DNA of 64,000 bases from positions 124,001-188,000 of the forward strand of contig NZ_JACNEP010000004.1 of assembly GCF_014270035.1 (NCBI RefSeq), read 5' to 3'. Made by a program: the position numbers and the translations under genes. Shown piece by piece: positions 45,125 through 52,434 of the stretch. Under the pieces are notes generated by a model. The model made no database searches. It was not told the origin of the DNA and saw only the letters and a list, made by a program, of their open reading frames with translations. Position 1 is the first letter of the stretch. Each line of letters opens with the position of its first letter. Source of the stretch: Neptunicella marina. Lineage in GTDB: Bacteria; Pseudomonadota; Gammaproteobacteria; Enterobacterales; Alteromonadaceae.

Positions 45125-45685
45125 ATGATAAAGCAAGGTTTGAGAATTAAAAAAGGCATATTTACAGCAATATCGACAATAGCTATTTTGTTGACTCAGT
45201 TTCAGGTAAATGCTGATGAGGCTTCCACGCATTTTTGCGGACCAACTGTGCCCAAAGCAGCTTTAAAGTTAGACAGCATTATTCCTGCGTTGTACGGCAT
45301 AGTGTCCGGCGCTGCTGGCGAAACAAAAAACTGGCAGCTGATGTCTGAGCTGTTTGCGCCTAATGGTCAGATTGTGCCGGTGTTTCATGATAAAAAACAG
45401 CAACCTCAAATTGATGTGTTAAGCGTGGAAAAGTTTGTTGAACTGAATAAACAAATTTTTAAAGACATCAATTTTTACGAAACGGAAGTCAGTAAACAGA
45501 TTTTCCAGGTGGGGCATATGGCTACCGTATTAAGTCACTATGCATCACGTGATGATTTAAATGCTGCGCCTTACTCACAAGGTATCAACTCCTTTCAGTT
45601 GCTTAATGATGGTCGTCGCTGGTGTGTGATTTCTGTCACCTGGGACAGCGATAAAGGCGGTCATGCCATTCACGCTTTTGAATAA
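45125..45685 (+). CDS. Exported NTF2-like hypothetical protein
   Basis: 186 residues with a signal peptide (hydrophobic IFTAISTIAILLTQF, cleavage near residue 30). The mature protein looks NTF2-like: helix region IIPALYGIVSGAAGETKNWQ, then LFAPNGQIVPVFHD and the strand NSFQLLNDGRRWCVISVTW. Two cysteines could form a disulfide. No known function. Divergent from a LysR regulator, which probably controls it. Confidence 0.68.
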   Translation: MIKQGLRIKKGIFTAISTIAILLTQFQVNADEASTHFCGPTVPKAALKLDSIIPALYGIVSGAAGETKNWQLMSELFAPNGQIVPVFHDKKQQPQIDVLSVEKFVELNKQIFKDINFYETEVSKQIFQVGHMATVLSHYASRDDLNAAPYSQGINSFQLLNDGRRWCVISVTWDSDKGGHAIHAFE

Positions 45686-45689
45686 AAAA

Positions 45690-45715
45690 ACAGTAAAAAG
45701 CCGGTGTGAACCGGC
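45690..45715 (-). terminator. Rho-independent terminator of the LuxR gene
   Basis: Perfect stem GCCGGT-tcac-ACCGGC on the minus strand followed by TTTTTACTGTTTTTTT, 32 bases after the LuxR stop. Confidence 0.85.
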
Positions 45716-45747
45716 AATGGTGTGAATTGGTCATAATGTGAAAATGC

Positions 45748-46875
45748 TTATTGGCTAAATGCCGCCAACGTCGCCATTAACTCAATTTGTGAATTGATAT
45801 TCATCTTGCGGTAAATATTTTGCAGATGCACCCGCAAGGTGTTGTAGGCGACTTCTTTGCTCGTGGCGATATCTTTGAGTGTTTGTTTATTGTTTAAGGC
45901 TTGTAGTAACTCCAACTCTTTAGGGGTGAGGTTGTATTCATTATTAAATTGCACCCAATCAATCGTGTGTTGCAGTTTAATGGTAACCAGAGCGCACGGG
46001 GTGCTGATTTCGACAATTCCATTTTCACGCTGAAGTGGAGATACGCGAATGCGCGCTTCCTGATAATTGTCATTAGTCACTATTAAGGTTTGCTGCTCAC
46101 CAATACTACTAAACTGCTGGTGTGCACATTGCTGAATGTTGTTTAGCAACATTTGCTGGTAAACCGGTGTATCAATCAGCAAATGGTTAGCCTGAATACT
46201 AACTGGCATGCCTTGTGTCAGGTGTTTATTAGCAAAGTCGTTGCTTAAAATGATCTTGCCGTGTTCATCGGTAACGATAACGGCCTGGGTTGACTGATCA
46301 ATCACATGCTTAGTCAAAGCCGAATATTGTTTTAGCAGATTGATTTCTTTGAATATATGCATTGCTCGCGATAAATGAGGTGCCAGTTTTTTAAGCAGAT
46401 TAATTTCATCTACCGTGTAATCCGGATCATTAAAACCTCTGTTGAGTGCCAGCATAGCTTCGTGTTTCCCATCCCGACACAAGCAGGAGGTAATCACCTG
46501 AGCCGAATCCATTGGCACAATAACATTTTGGTAAAAATCAGTGTGTTGGTATTCGGTTAAATCCAGATAGTGATTCAGTACCAATACATCACCTTCGCTC
46601 ATGTCCTTGCTGACAGAATAATAAGGATCTTCAAAAGGACGTGCCTGATAGTCCTGTATCAGTTTAGCTGGCACGTTAATGGTGGTGCTGTATTCAAGTA
46701 TGGCCGGTGTTTCTGAAGCCAGTTCGGTTAAATAAAAGAAGGCTTTGTTTGATGCTGTGACCTGCAGTAATTTATCCAGTAACCCTTGCCATTGACCAGT
46801 GCGTGAAGCGGAATAGGTTTCTTCAATTAGTTCGAGTATAAAGTCAGTGGAATTGATGCGATTTTTGTCCGTCAT
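45748..46875 (-). CDS. LuxR-family transcription regulator
   Basis: 375 residues. The N-terminal ~290 residues form a GAF/PAS-like sensor (QAVIVTDEHGKIILSNDFAN is a PAS-type strand pattern). The C-terminal 60 residues are a LuxR helix-turn-helix: LTPKELELLQALNNKQTLKD, then YNTLRVHLQNIYRKMNINSQ. No receiver or AHL domain. It faces away from the PepSY gene pair, with about 450 AT-rich bases between them. Ligand and targets unknown. Confidence 0.85.
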   Translation of the reverse strand: MTDKNRINSTDFILELIEETYSASRTGQWQGLLDKLLQVTASNKAFFYLTELASETPAILEYSTTINVPAKLIQDYQARPFEDPYYSVSKDMSEGDVLVLNHYLDLTEYQHTDFYQNVIVPMDSAQVITSCLCRDGKHEAMLALNRGFNDPDYTVDEINLLKKLAPHLSRAMHIFKEINLLKQYSALTKHVIDQSTQAVIVTDEHGKIILSNDFANKHLTQGMPVSIQANHLLIDTPVYQQMLLNNIQQCAHQQFSSIGEQQTLIVTNDNYQEARIRVSPLQRENGIVEISTPCALVTIKLQHTIDWVQFNNEYNLTPKELELLQALNNKQTLKDIATSKEVAYNTLRVHLQNIYRKMNINSQIELMATLAAFSQ

Positions 46876-47327
46876 CTTACAATCTTCGCTTATTTTTTAA
46901 CCTAATGTATCGGTTTTTGTATCCCAGATCAAAACTTATATAAATTAGTAAGTTACAGACTATTTTTACGTATTATTTATCTGGCTTCAGCGAAAGTTTT
47001 AGTGTGCAGAGTTTACAGCGAGTTGATTTTTAGGGGGATGAGTTCTGTTCAAAATTAACACGCATTAAACGGTATAGCTGGTTCTATTTATCCATTACTT
47101 TTTAAAGTATATAAACTTACTTTTCTGAACTTTCACTGCAAAAAGTTAATAAGTCTCAGATTCCCTAAAGTTTTTGAATTTATTGCAATTATTGCCTGTG
47201 GCCTGACTATGCAACATGAAATTATTTCGTTACTATTAATAAAAATGATTCGTATTTAATTTTGTTCTGTTGTACTTATATTGTTGGCGGTAAGTGGACA
47301 AATTTAGCTAAGTTCTCAGGTAAATTT
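46876..47327. other. AT-rich intergenic region between LuxR and PepSY genes
   Basis: About 450 bases with low GC, no conserved frame and no stable hairpin that I can see. It must carry both divergent promoters and contains a possible Fur site near 47237-47257. Confidence 0.6.
47237..47257. promoter_or_regulatory. Possible Fur box
   Basis: The segment AATAAAAATGATTCGTATT matches 11 of 19 positions of the Fur consensus and resembles the AATGATTCGTATT core common before iron-uptake genes. It lies about 75 bases before the iron-uptake-type membrane gene. Weak but in a sensible place. Confidence 0.4.
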
Positions 47328-47870
47328 ATGATGTATCTGTTGGCCACGCTGTTGTCATTAGCAACGGTAAGTGGTTTTTATTTAAGTTGGAAACAGCAAG
47401 CCAGCCGGGCGTTATGGTTATCGATTGGCTTATTAGTAGTGAGCTGTATCGGCTGGTCGTATGCGGCGGGTTGGGAATATGGTCTGGTTTATGCGTTGTG
47501 TATTCCGAGCATGTTGGTGTGGCTGTTTATTTGGCAACAACGTAAATCACTGGGCGTAAACAAAGCCATTCCCCATTCACCTGCTGCTAAGGTCAGTGCA
47601 AAACTGGCCGCTTCTCATATGGGAAGATTATTGGTTGTACTGATTATTCAGGCCTTAATTAGTTTATTGCTAACCTTAGTTTTTTGTTACTTGTTACCAC
47701 TTGAAGACGTAAACCGCATGGCACTTGGCATAGTGTTGTTGCCGCTGGTGTGGGCGTTATTGAGTTATCAGTTATTGCAAAGCCGTTTTTACTGGCGCTC
47801 CCTTAGTATTCAAATGGTGGTGGGATTGCTTTCCGCCGGTGGTTTAGCTGTACAAGGAGGCCTGATATGA
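47328..47870 (+). CDS. Small multi-pass membrane protein of a PepSY iron-uptake operon
   Basis: 180 residues with five or six hydrophobic segments (LLATLLSLATVSGFYLSW, ALWLSIGLLVVSCIGW, LLVVLIIQALISLLLTLVF and others). Resembles the DUF3649/DUF3325-type proteins that accompany PepSY proteins in siderophore-uptake loci, though I cannot fix the family. ATG 47328 has AGG 7 bases before it. Its stop overlaps the next start as ATGA. Confidence 0.7.
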   Translation: MMYLLATLLSLATVSGFYLSWKQQASRALWLSIGLLVVSCIGWSYAAGWEYGLVYALCIPSMLVWLFIWQQRKSLGVNKAIPHSPAAKVSAKLAASHMGRLLVVLIIQALISLLLTLVFCYLLPLEDVNRMALGIVLLPLVWALLSYQLLQSRFYWRSLSIQMVVGLLSAGGLAVQGGLI

Positions 47871-49270
47871 GCAATAAAACGAATCTGGCCAAGCAGGCTT
47901 TATCTGCTCACAGTTGGATGGGCGTGTTTTTAGGTGCGTTGTTATTTTGGGTATGTTTATCCGGTACCTTGGTGGTATTCCATCAGGAAATGGAGCGTTG
48001 GGAACAACCCGCCGTGCTCGAAATGGCAGATACCAATGCGGAAACTGTGCAAAAGGCGTTTGATAATTTTACCGCTAAACACAAGGAAGACACCGAACAT
48101 TTCTTTGTGGTGTTTCCTACATCGGGCATTCCCCGCTTAGTGGTAGAAAACGATCATGTTGCTTATTTTGCCGATCAGCAGGGAAATCTGCTGGAAAAAG
48201 AACAATCACCACTCACCAAAATGCTGGTCAACTGGCACTTATATCTGCATCTGCCGATGAGCTGGGGCATGATCCTGGTCAGTGCGTTGGGTGCGATTAT
48301 TTGTGCCTTGGTTATTAGCGGCATTATTGCGCATAAACGTATTTTAAAAGATGCCTTTCGCCTGAGAACCGGCAGCACAGGCCAGCAATATCAAATTGAT
48401 TTGCATAACCGCTTTGGCGTCTGGGCGGCACCATTTCATTTAATTATCGGTATTACCGGGACCTATTTTGGCCTTGCCGGTGTGATGATCGTTATTGTCG
48501 CGCAGCTGTTTTATAACGGTGATCGTCAGGCGGTGATGGATACGGTTTTTACCCCTGAGCCTGAACTGCATCAAACTATAGAGCCGGTTAATGTGGGTAA
48601 AGCCTTCGAACAAGCGTTAACCATGGAGCCCAATGGCAAACCGATTTTTATGACGGTGCATGAGCCGGGTACGGAAGGGCAGTTTATTGAAATCTATACC
48701 GAAATTCCGGGCAGAATGCTGTACTCAGAAAATTTCCGATTTGATGCCGCAGGAAACTTTATTAGTACCGGTGGTTATAAAAAAGGAGCCTGGGGCAAAC
48801 AGTTGGTGTATTCACTCTACCGTTTACACTTCGGCCAGTTTGCCGGCATGGCGGGCAAAGTCCTTTATTTTGTATTAGGTATTATGCTGACCCTGCTGTG
48901 TACATCTGGCATGAAAATCTGGTTTAACAAACGTGCGGCAGACGATGCGCTACCCCGAATCTGGACGGCATTAGTATGGTCTACTTTTATCGGTGTAACA
49001 GCGGTAAGTACCTATAGTTTGTTAGCACATACTGCGCCTGTGGTTATTTTATGGGGCGTGATTGCTGTTGCCATCCTGCTTGGCTGGAAAGTCAGTGTAA
49101 TAAGCTTAAAACACTGGCAAATTGCCACGGCTGTATCACTTGCTGTTTTGTTGCTTGTGTATGCCATAACCCATCAGCATGGTCTATTTAACCTTGCGTC
49201 ATTGCAGTTAAATCTGCCGATCGTGGCATTTATTGCATATTGCCTGTACCGGATAAAACGACCGCAGTAA
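47867..49270 (+). CDS. PepSY-associated TM-helix protein (PiuB/FsrB-like)
   Basis: 467 residues. Begins with KQALSAHSWMGVFLGALLFW, the usual first membrane helix, then a PepSY-like periplasmic part (LVVENDHVAYFADQQGNLLE), WHLYLHLPMSWGMILVSALG and DLHNRFGVWAAPFHLIIGIT, both typical histidine-bearing helices of this family, and further helices at the C-terminus. Relatives act as inner-membrane reductases that release iron from imported ferric siderophores. Coupled to the small membrane gene before it. Confidence 0.87.
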   Translation: MSNKTNLAKQALSAHSWMGVFLGALLFWVCLSGTLVVFHQEMERWEQPAVLEMADTNAETVQKAFDNFTAKHKEDTEHFFVVFPTSGIPRLVVENDHVAYFADQQGNLLEKEQSPLTKMLVNWHLYLHLPMSWGMILVSALGAIICALVISGIIAHKRILKDAFRLRTGSTGQQYQIDLHNRFGVWAAPFHLIIGITGTYFGLAGVMIVIVAQLFYNGDRQAVMDTVFTPEPELHQTIEPVNVGKAFEQALTMEPNGKPIFMTVHEPGTEGQFIEIYTEIPGRMLYSENFRFDAAGNFISTGGYKKGAWGKQLVYSLYRLHFGQFAGMAGKVLYFVLGIMLTLLCTSGMKIWFNKRAADDALPRIWTALVWSTFIGVTAVSTYSLLAHTAPVVILWGVIAVAILLGWKVSVISLKHWQIATAVSLAVLLLVYAITHQHGLFNLASLQLNLPIVAFIAYCLYRIKRPQ

Positions 49271-49313
49271 TAAAACTACCAGGCTGCATTAGAGTTGAAT
49301 TCAACCTACTTAT

Positions 49314-49338
49314 AAAACGCGCATTTAGCGCGTTTTTT
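49314..49338 (+). terminator. Rho-independent terminator of the PepSY operon
   Basis: Perfect 9-bp stem AAAACGCGC-attta-GCGCGTTTT running into six T residues, 44 bases after the PepSY stop. Confidence 0.9.
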
Positions 49339-49477
49339 GTCATCTTTAACTTATTAAATTGTTTTTTACTTTGTTTATTTTCAAATTTATTTTGATAAAG
49401 ATTGTTTTTTTATGCGGTTTTTAAATTTTTTGTTTAATTTAAACTAAGGGATACAGTTTTCTAGCAAGGAATTTATT

Positions 49478-50494
49478 ATGCAAGCAGTCGGTTATCAGCA
49501 GGCACATCAATTAGGTGAAGGTGCGCTAAACGACATAGAGTTACCTGTACCTCAGGCAAGTGCTCATGATCTTTTGGTTGAAGTGAGCGCAGTATCGGTT
49601 AATCCGGTCGATACCAAAATCCGCAAATCCGCCAGTGTAGAGCAGGGTTACAAAGTTTTGGGTTGGGATGCAGTCGGCACCGTTAAAGCTGTGGGTGAAA
49701 AAGTCACTCTTTTCAAGCCGGGTGACCGCGTTTGGTATGCCGGTGATATTACTCGTCAGGGCAGCAACGCGCAGTTCCAGTTAGTGGATGAGCGAATTGT
49801 TAGTCTGGCGCCAAACAGTTTATCCGATGCGCAAGCCGCCGCTTTGCCGCTAACATCATTAACTGCGTGGGAAATGTTATTCGATCGTTTGCAGGTAAAA
49901 ACCGGCAAAGATTTCAGCGGCGAAAGTTTGTTAGTGATAGGTGCTGCCGGTGGTGTGGGCTCAATTTTAGTGCAACTGGCACGCAAGTTAACCGGCTTAA
50001 CTGTCATTGGTACCGCGTCGCGTGAAGAAACCCGCAACTGGTTAAAAGAATTGGGCGTGCACCATGTGATTGATCACAGTAAACCACTAAGCCAGCAATT
50101 AAAGGCAATTGGATTTGATTCGGTTACCCATGTGGTAAGCCTGACCAATACGGATGATCATTTTGATGAAATCATCGAGTCGTTAGCGCCACAAGGCAAG
50201 TTTGGTTTAATCGACGATCCGGCAGTATTGGATGCCACCAAATTAAAGCGTAAAAGCTTATCGCTACACTGGGAGCTGATGTTCACCCGTTCATTATTCC
50301 AGACCGCGGATATGTTAGCCCAGCACCATATTTTATCTGAGGTTGCCGCATTAATTGACGAAGGCATTATTAAAACCACCCTGGGTGAAAATTTTGGTGA
50401 AATTAATGCTGCCAACATCACTAAAGCGCATCAGTTAATTGAATCACAACAAGCTAAAGGCAAAATTGTGTTGCAGGGTTTTGCTAAGTTATAG
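49478..50494 (+). CDS. Zinc-independent MDR alcohol dehydrogenase / quinone oxidoreductase
   Basis: 338 residues, medium-chain dehydrogenase fold. Catalytic domain start VSVNPVDTKIRKSA, nucleotide-binding motif LVIGAAGGVGSILVQLARKL (NADPH type AAGGVG), and a C-terminal IVLQGF end. The zinc ligands of true alcohol dehydrogenases are absent, placing it with the ZTA1/YhfP-like quinone or enone reductases. ATG 49478 follows AAGGAA. A LysR gene starts 12 bases after its stop on the same strand and may form an operon with it. Confidence 0.87.
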   Translation: MQAVGYQQAHQLGEGALNDIELPVPQASAHDLLVEVSAVSVNPVDTKIRKSASVEQGYKVLGWDAVGTVKAVGEKVTLFKPGDRVWYAGDITRQGSNAQFQLVDERIVSLAPNSLSDAQAAALPLTSLTAWEMLFDRLQVKTGKDFSGESLLVIGAAGGVGSILVQLARKLTGLTVIGTASREETRNWLKELGVHHVIDHSKPLSQQLKAIGFDSVTHVVSLTNTDDHFDEIIESLAPQGKFGLIDDPAVLDATKLKRKSLSLHWELMFTRSLFQTADMLAQHHILSEVAALIDEGIIKTTLGENFGEINAANITKAHQLIESQQAKGKIVLQGFAKL

Positions 50495-50506
50495 TCGGAG
50501 AGCTGA

Positions 50507-51421
50507 ATGCGGGCGTTACAGGATTTAAAAATATTTATTGAAGCGGCCAAGTGCGGAAATCTATCTAAGGTCGCCGATTTAATGGAGCTGACACCCGCTG
50601 CCACCAGTGCTGCGATTAAACGGCTGGAAGCACAGGTAGGTGTGCCATTAATGGTGCGCTCAACCCGCAGCAGCCGTTTAACGCAGGCCGGAGAAATCTT
50701 TCTCGATCATTGTATTCGTGCGGTATCTACGCTGGAAGAGGGCATCGATTTACTCTCTTCCGAGCAAATATCCGGCAAGTTTACCTTGTCGTTACCCTCT
50801 GATTTAGGCCGCAATTTTTTAATGGGGGCGCTGGATGATTTTATGCAACATCACCCCAGTATTCGTTTGCATCTACAGGTTAGTGACAGAGTTGCGGATT
50901 TCTATCGTCATCCGGTGGATTTTGCGTTGCGTTATGGCCAGCTAAAAGATTCACAACTGGTGGCGCTGCCGGTGTGTGCTGAAAATCATCGTGTATTGGT
51001 GGCCTCACCGGATTACATTCGCCAATTTGGCAAACCGGATTCGCCACAGGCATTAACGGAACATAATTGCCTGCGTTTTATGCTGGATAATCAGCCACAT
51101 AGCCGTTGGCAATTTGAACGCAACAAACAACAAATTAAGGTAGAGGTGCAGGGTAACCGTGTGGCTGATGATGCCGATGTGGTCAGGCGCTGGGCTGTGG
51201 CAGGTAAAGGCATTGCTTATAAATCGCTGCTGGATGTGGCTGAAGATATTGTTGCTGGTCGTTTGGTTCGTTTATGCCGTGACTGGCAGGGCGAAGCGGT
51301 ACCACTTTGTTTGATAAGTGCAGATCGCCGCATGTTCACACCCGCCACGCTGGCGTTAAAAAATCATCTTACGCAGGTGTGTAAACAACGATTTGCTCTT
51401 TTACAGAGCGAATTGGCATAA
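50507..51421 (+). CDS. LysR-family regulator
   Basis: 304 residues. CrgA-like: LSKVADLMELTPAATSAAIKRLE in the DNA-binding domain and an effector domain with SGKFTLSLPSDLGRNFLMGA. It is co-oriented with, and 12 bases after, the quinone-oxidoreductase-like gene, and about 90 bases before the YghU-like glutathione transferase gene. It may control both as a response to electrophiles (inference). Confidence 0.87.
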   Translation: MRALQDLKIFIEAAKCGNLSKVADLMELTPAATSAAIKRLEAQVGVPLMVRSTRSSRLTQAGEIFLDHCIRAVSTLEEGIDLLSSEQISGKFTLSLPSDLGRNFLMGALDDFMQHHPSIRLHLQVSDRVADFYRHPVDFALRYGQLKDSQLVALPVCAENHRVLVASPDYIRQFGKPDSPQALTEHNCLRFMLDNQPHSRWQFERNKQQIKVEVQGNRVADDADVVRRWAVAGKGIAYKSLLDVAEDIVAGRLVRLCRDWQGEAVPLCLISADRRMFTPATLALKNHLTQVCKQRFALLQSELA

Positions 51422-51509
51422 GCAACATCTTTAAATTGCCGGTCTTACTCCTCATCTAATTAACTGAATAGCTTTTTTAACTAGCGCGCAATTTTTAAGG
51501 AATTTTAAC

Positions 51510-52361
51510 GTGAGTGACCCAACCTATACTCCACCTAAAGTGTGGGAACCTGATAACGACAATGGCGGACAATTTGCCAGTATCAATCGCCCGACTGCCG
51601 GCGCCCGATTCGAGCGTGATTTGCCCAAAGGCGAACATGCACTGCAACTGCATTCATTAGCGACGCCCAATGGCGTAAAAGTAACCGTGATGCTGGAAGA
51701 GTTGCTGCAGGCTGGCATTAGTCAGGCAGAGTATGATGCTTTCCCCATCAGCATTGGTGACAGTGATCAGTTCAGTAGTGGCTTTGTGGAAATTAACCCC
51801 AACTCTAAAATCCCGGCGTTAATTGATACCTCAACCACGCCTGTTACACGTATTTTTGAATCGGGTTCAATTCTGGTTTATCTGGCCGAAAAGTTTGATG
51901 CCTTTTTACCTAAAACGCAGCCACAACGCACCGAGACTTTAAACTGGTTATTCTGGCAAATGGGCAGTGCGCCTTTCTTAGGTGGTGGTTTTGGCCATTT
52001 TTATAAATATGCCCCAGAGAAATACCAGTACCCAATCGACCGTTACACCATGGAAGTAAAACGCCAGCTGGATGTACTGGATAAACAACTGGCGAATAAT
52101 ACCTATGTGGCCGGTGACGAATATACTATTGCCGATATGGCAATCTGGCCCTGGTATGGTCAGGTGGTATTAAATACTGTGTATGAAGCGGCGGAGTTCC
52201 TGCAAGCTGAGAGTTATACCAACGTGATGCGCTGGGCAAAACAGATTGCCGAGCGTCCGGCGGTAAAACGCGGTGTATTAGTCAATAAAACCTGGGGCGA
52301 AGATAACGAGAAAGTGCCCGAGCGTCACAGCGCTGCCGATTTTGACGGTAAAGTGCTGTAG
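51510..52361 (+). CDS. yghU: Glutathione-dependent disulfide-bond oxidoreductase
   Basis: 283 residues, Nu-class glutathione transferase. It matches E. coli YghU closely: YTPPKVWEPDNDNGGQFASI at the start, LHSLATPNGVKVTVMLEELL, SSGFVEINPNSKIPALID, the glutathione-binding FESGSILVYLAEKF and APFLGGGFGHFYKYAPEKYQ. The protein binds two glutathiones and reduces small disulfides and organic peroxides. GTG start at 51510 with AAGGAA before it. Confidence 0.93.
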   Translation: MSDPTYTPPKVWEPDNDNGGQFASINRPTAGARFERDLPKGEHALQLHSLATPNGVKVTVMLEELLQAGISQAEYDAFPISIGDSDQFSSGFVEINPNSKIPALIDTSTTPVTRIFESGSILVYLAEKFDAFLPKTQPQRTETLNWLFWQMGSAPFLGGGFGHFYKYAPEKYQYPIDRYTMEVKRQLDVLDKQLANNTYVAGDEYTIADMAIWPWYGQVVLNTVYEAAEFLQAESYTNVMRWAKQIAERPAVKRGVLVNKTWGEDNEKVPERHSAADFDGKVL

Positions 52362-52382
52362 TTAAAGCTAAAACAAGCATTT

Positions 52383-52410
52383 AAAAAGGTGGTCGATGAC
52401 CACCTTTTTT
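52383..52410. terminator. Bidirectional rho-independent terminator
   Basis: Perfect 12-bp stem AAAAAGGTGGTC-gat-GACCACCTTTTT between the convergent yghU and glycosidase genes. Confidence 0.92.
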
Positions 52411-52434
52411 GTACCCTGATTCTGTATCCGGCGA

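Noticed and set aside
45023-45232. N-terminal extension of the LysR protein up to 45232
   Set aside because: It overlaps the divergent exported-protein gene and its signal peptide, has no LysR similarity and no ribosome site.
46876-47327. Small RNA in the AT-rich gap
   Set aside because: No stable hairpin with a T-run or conserved segment could be seen.
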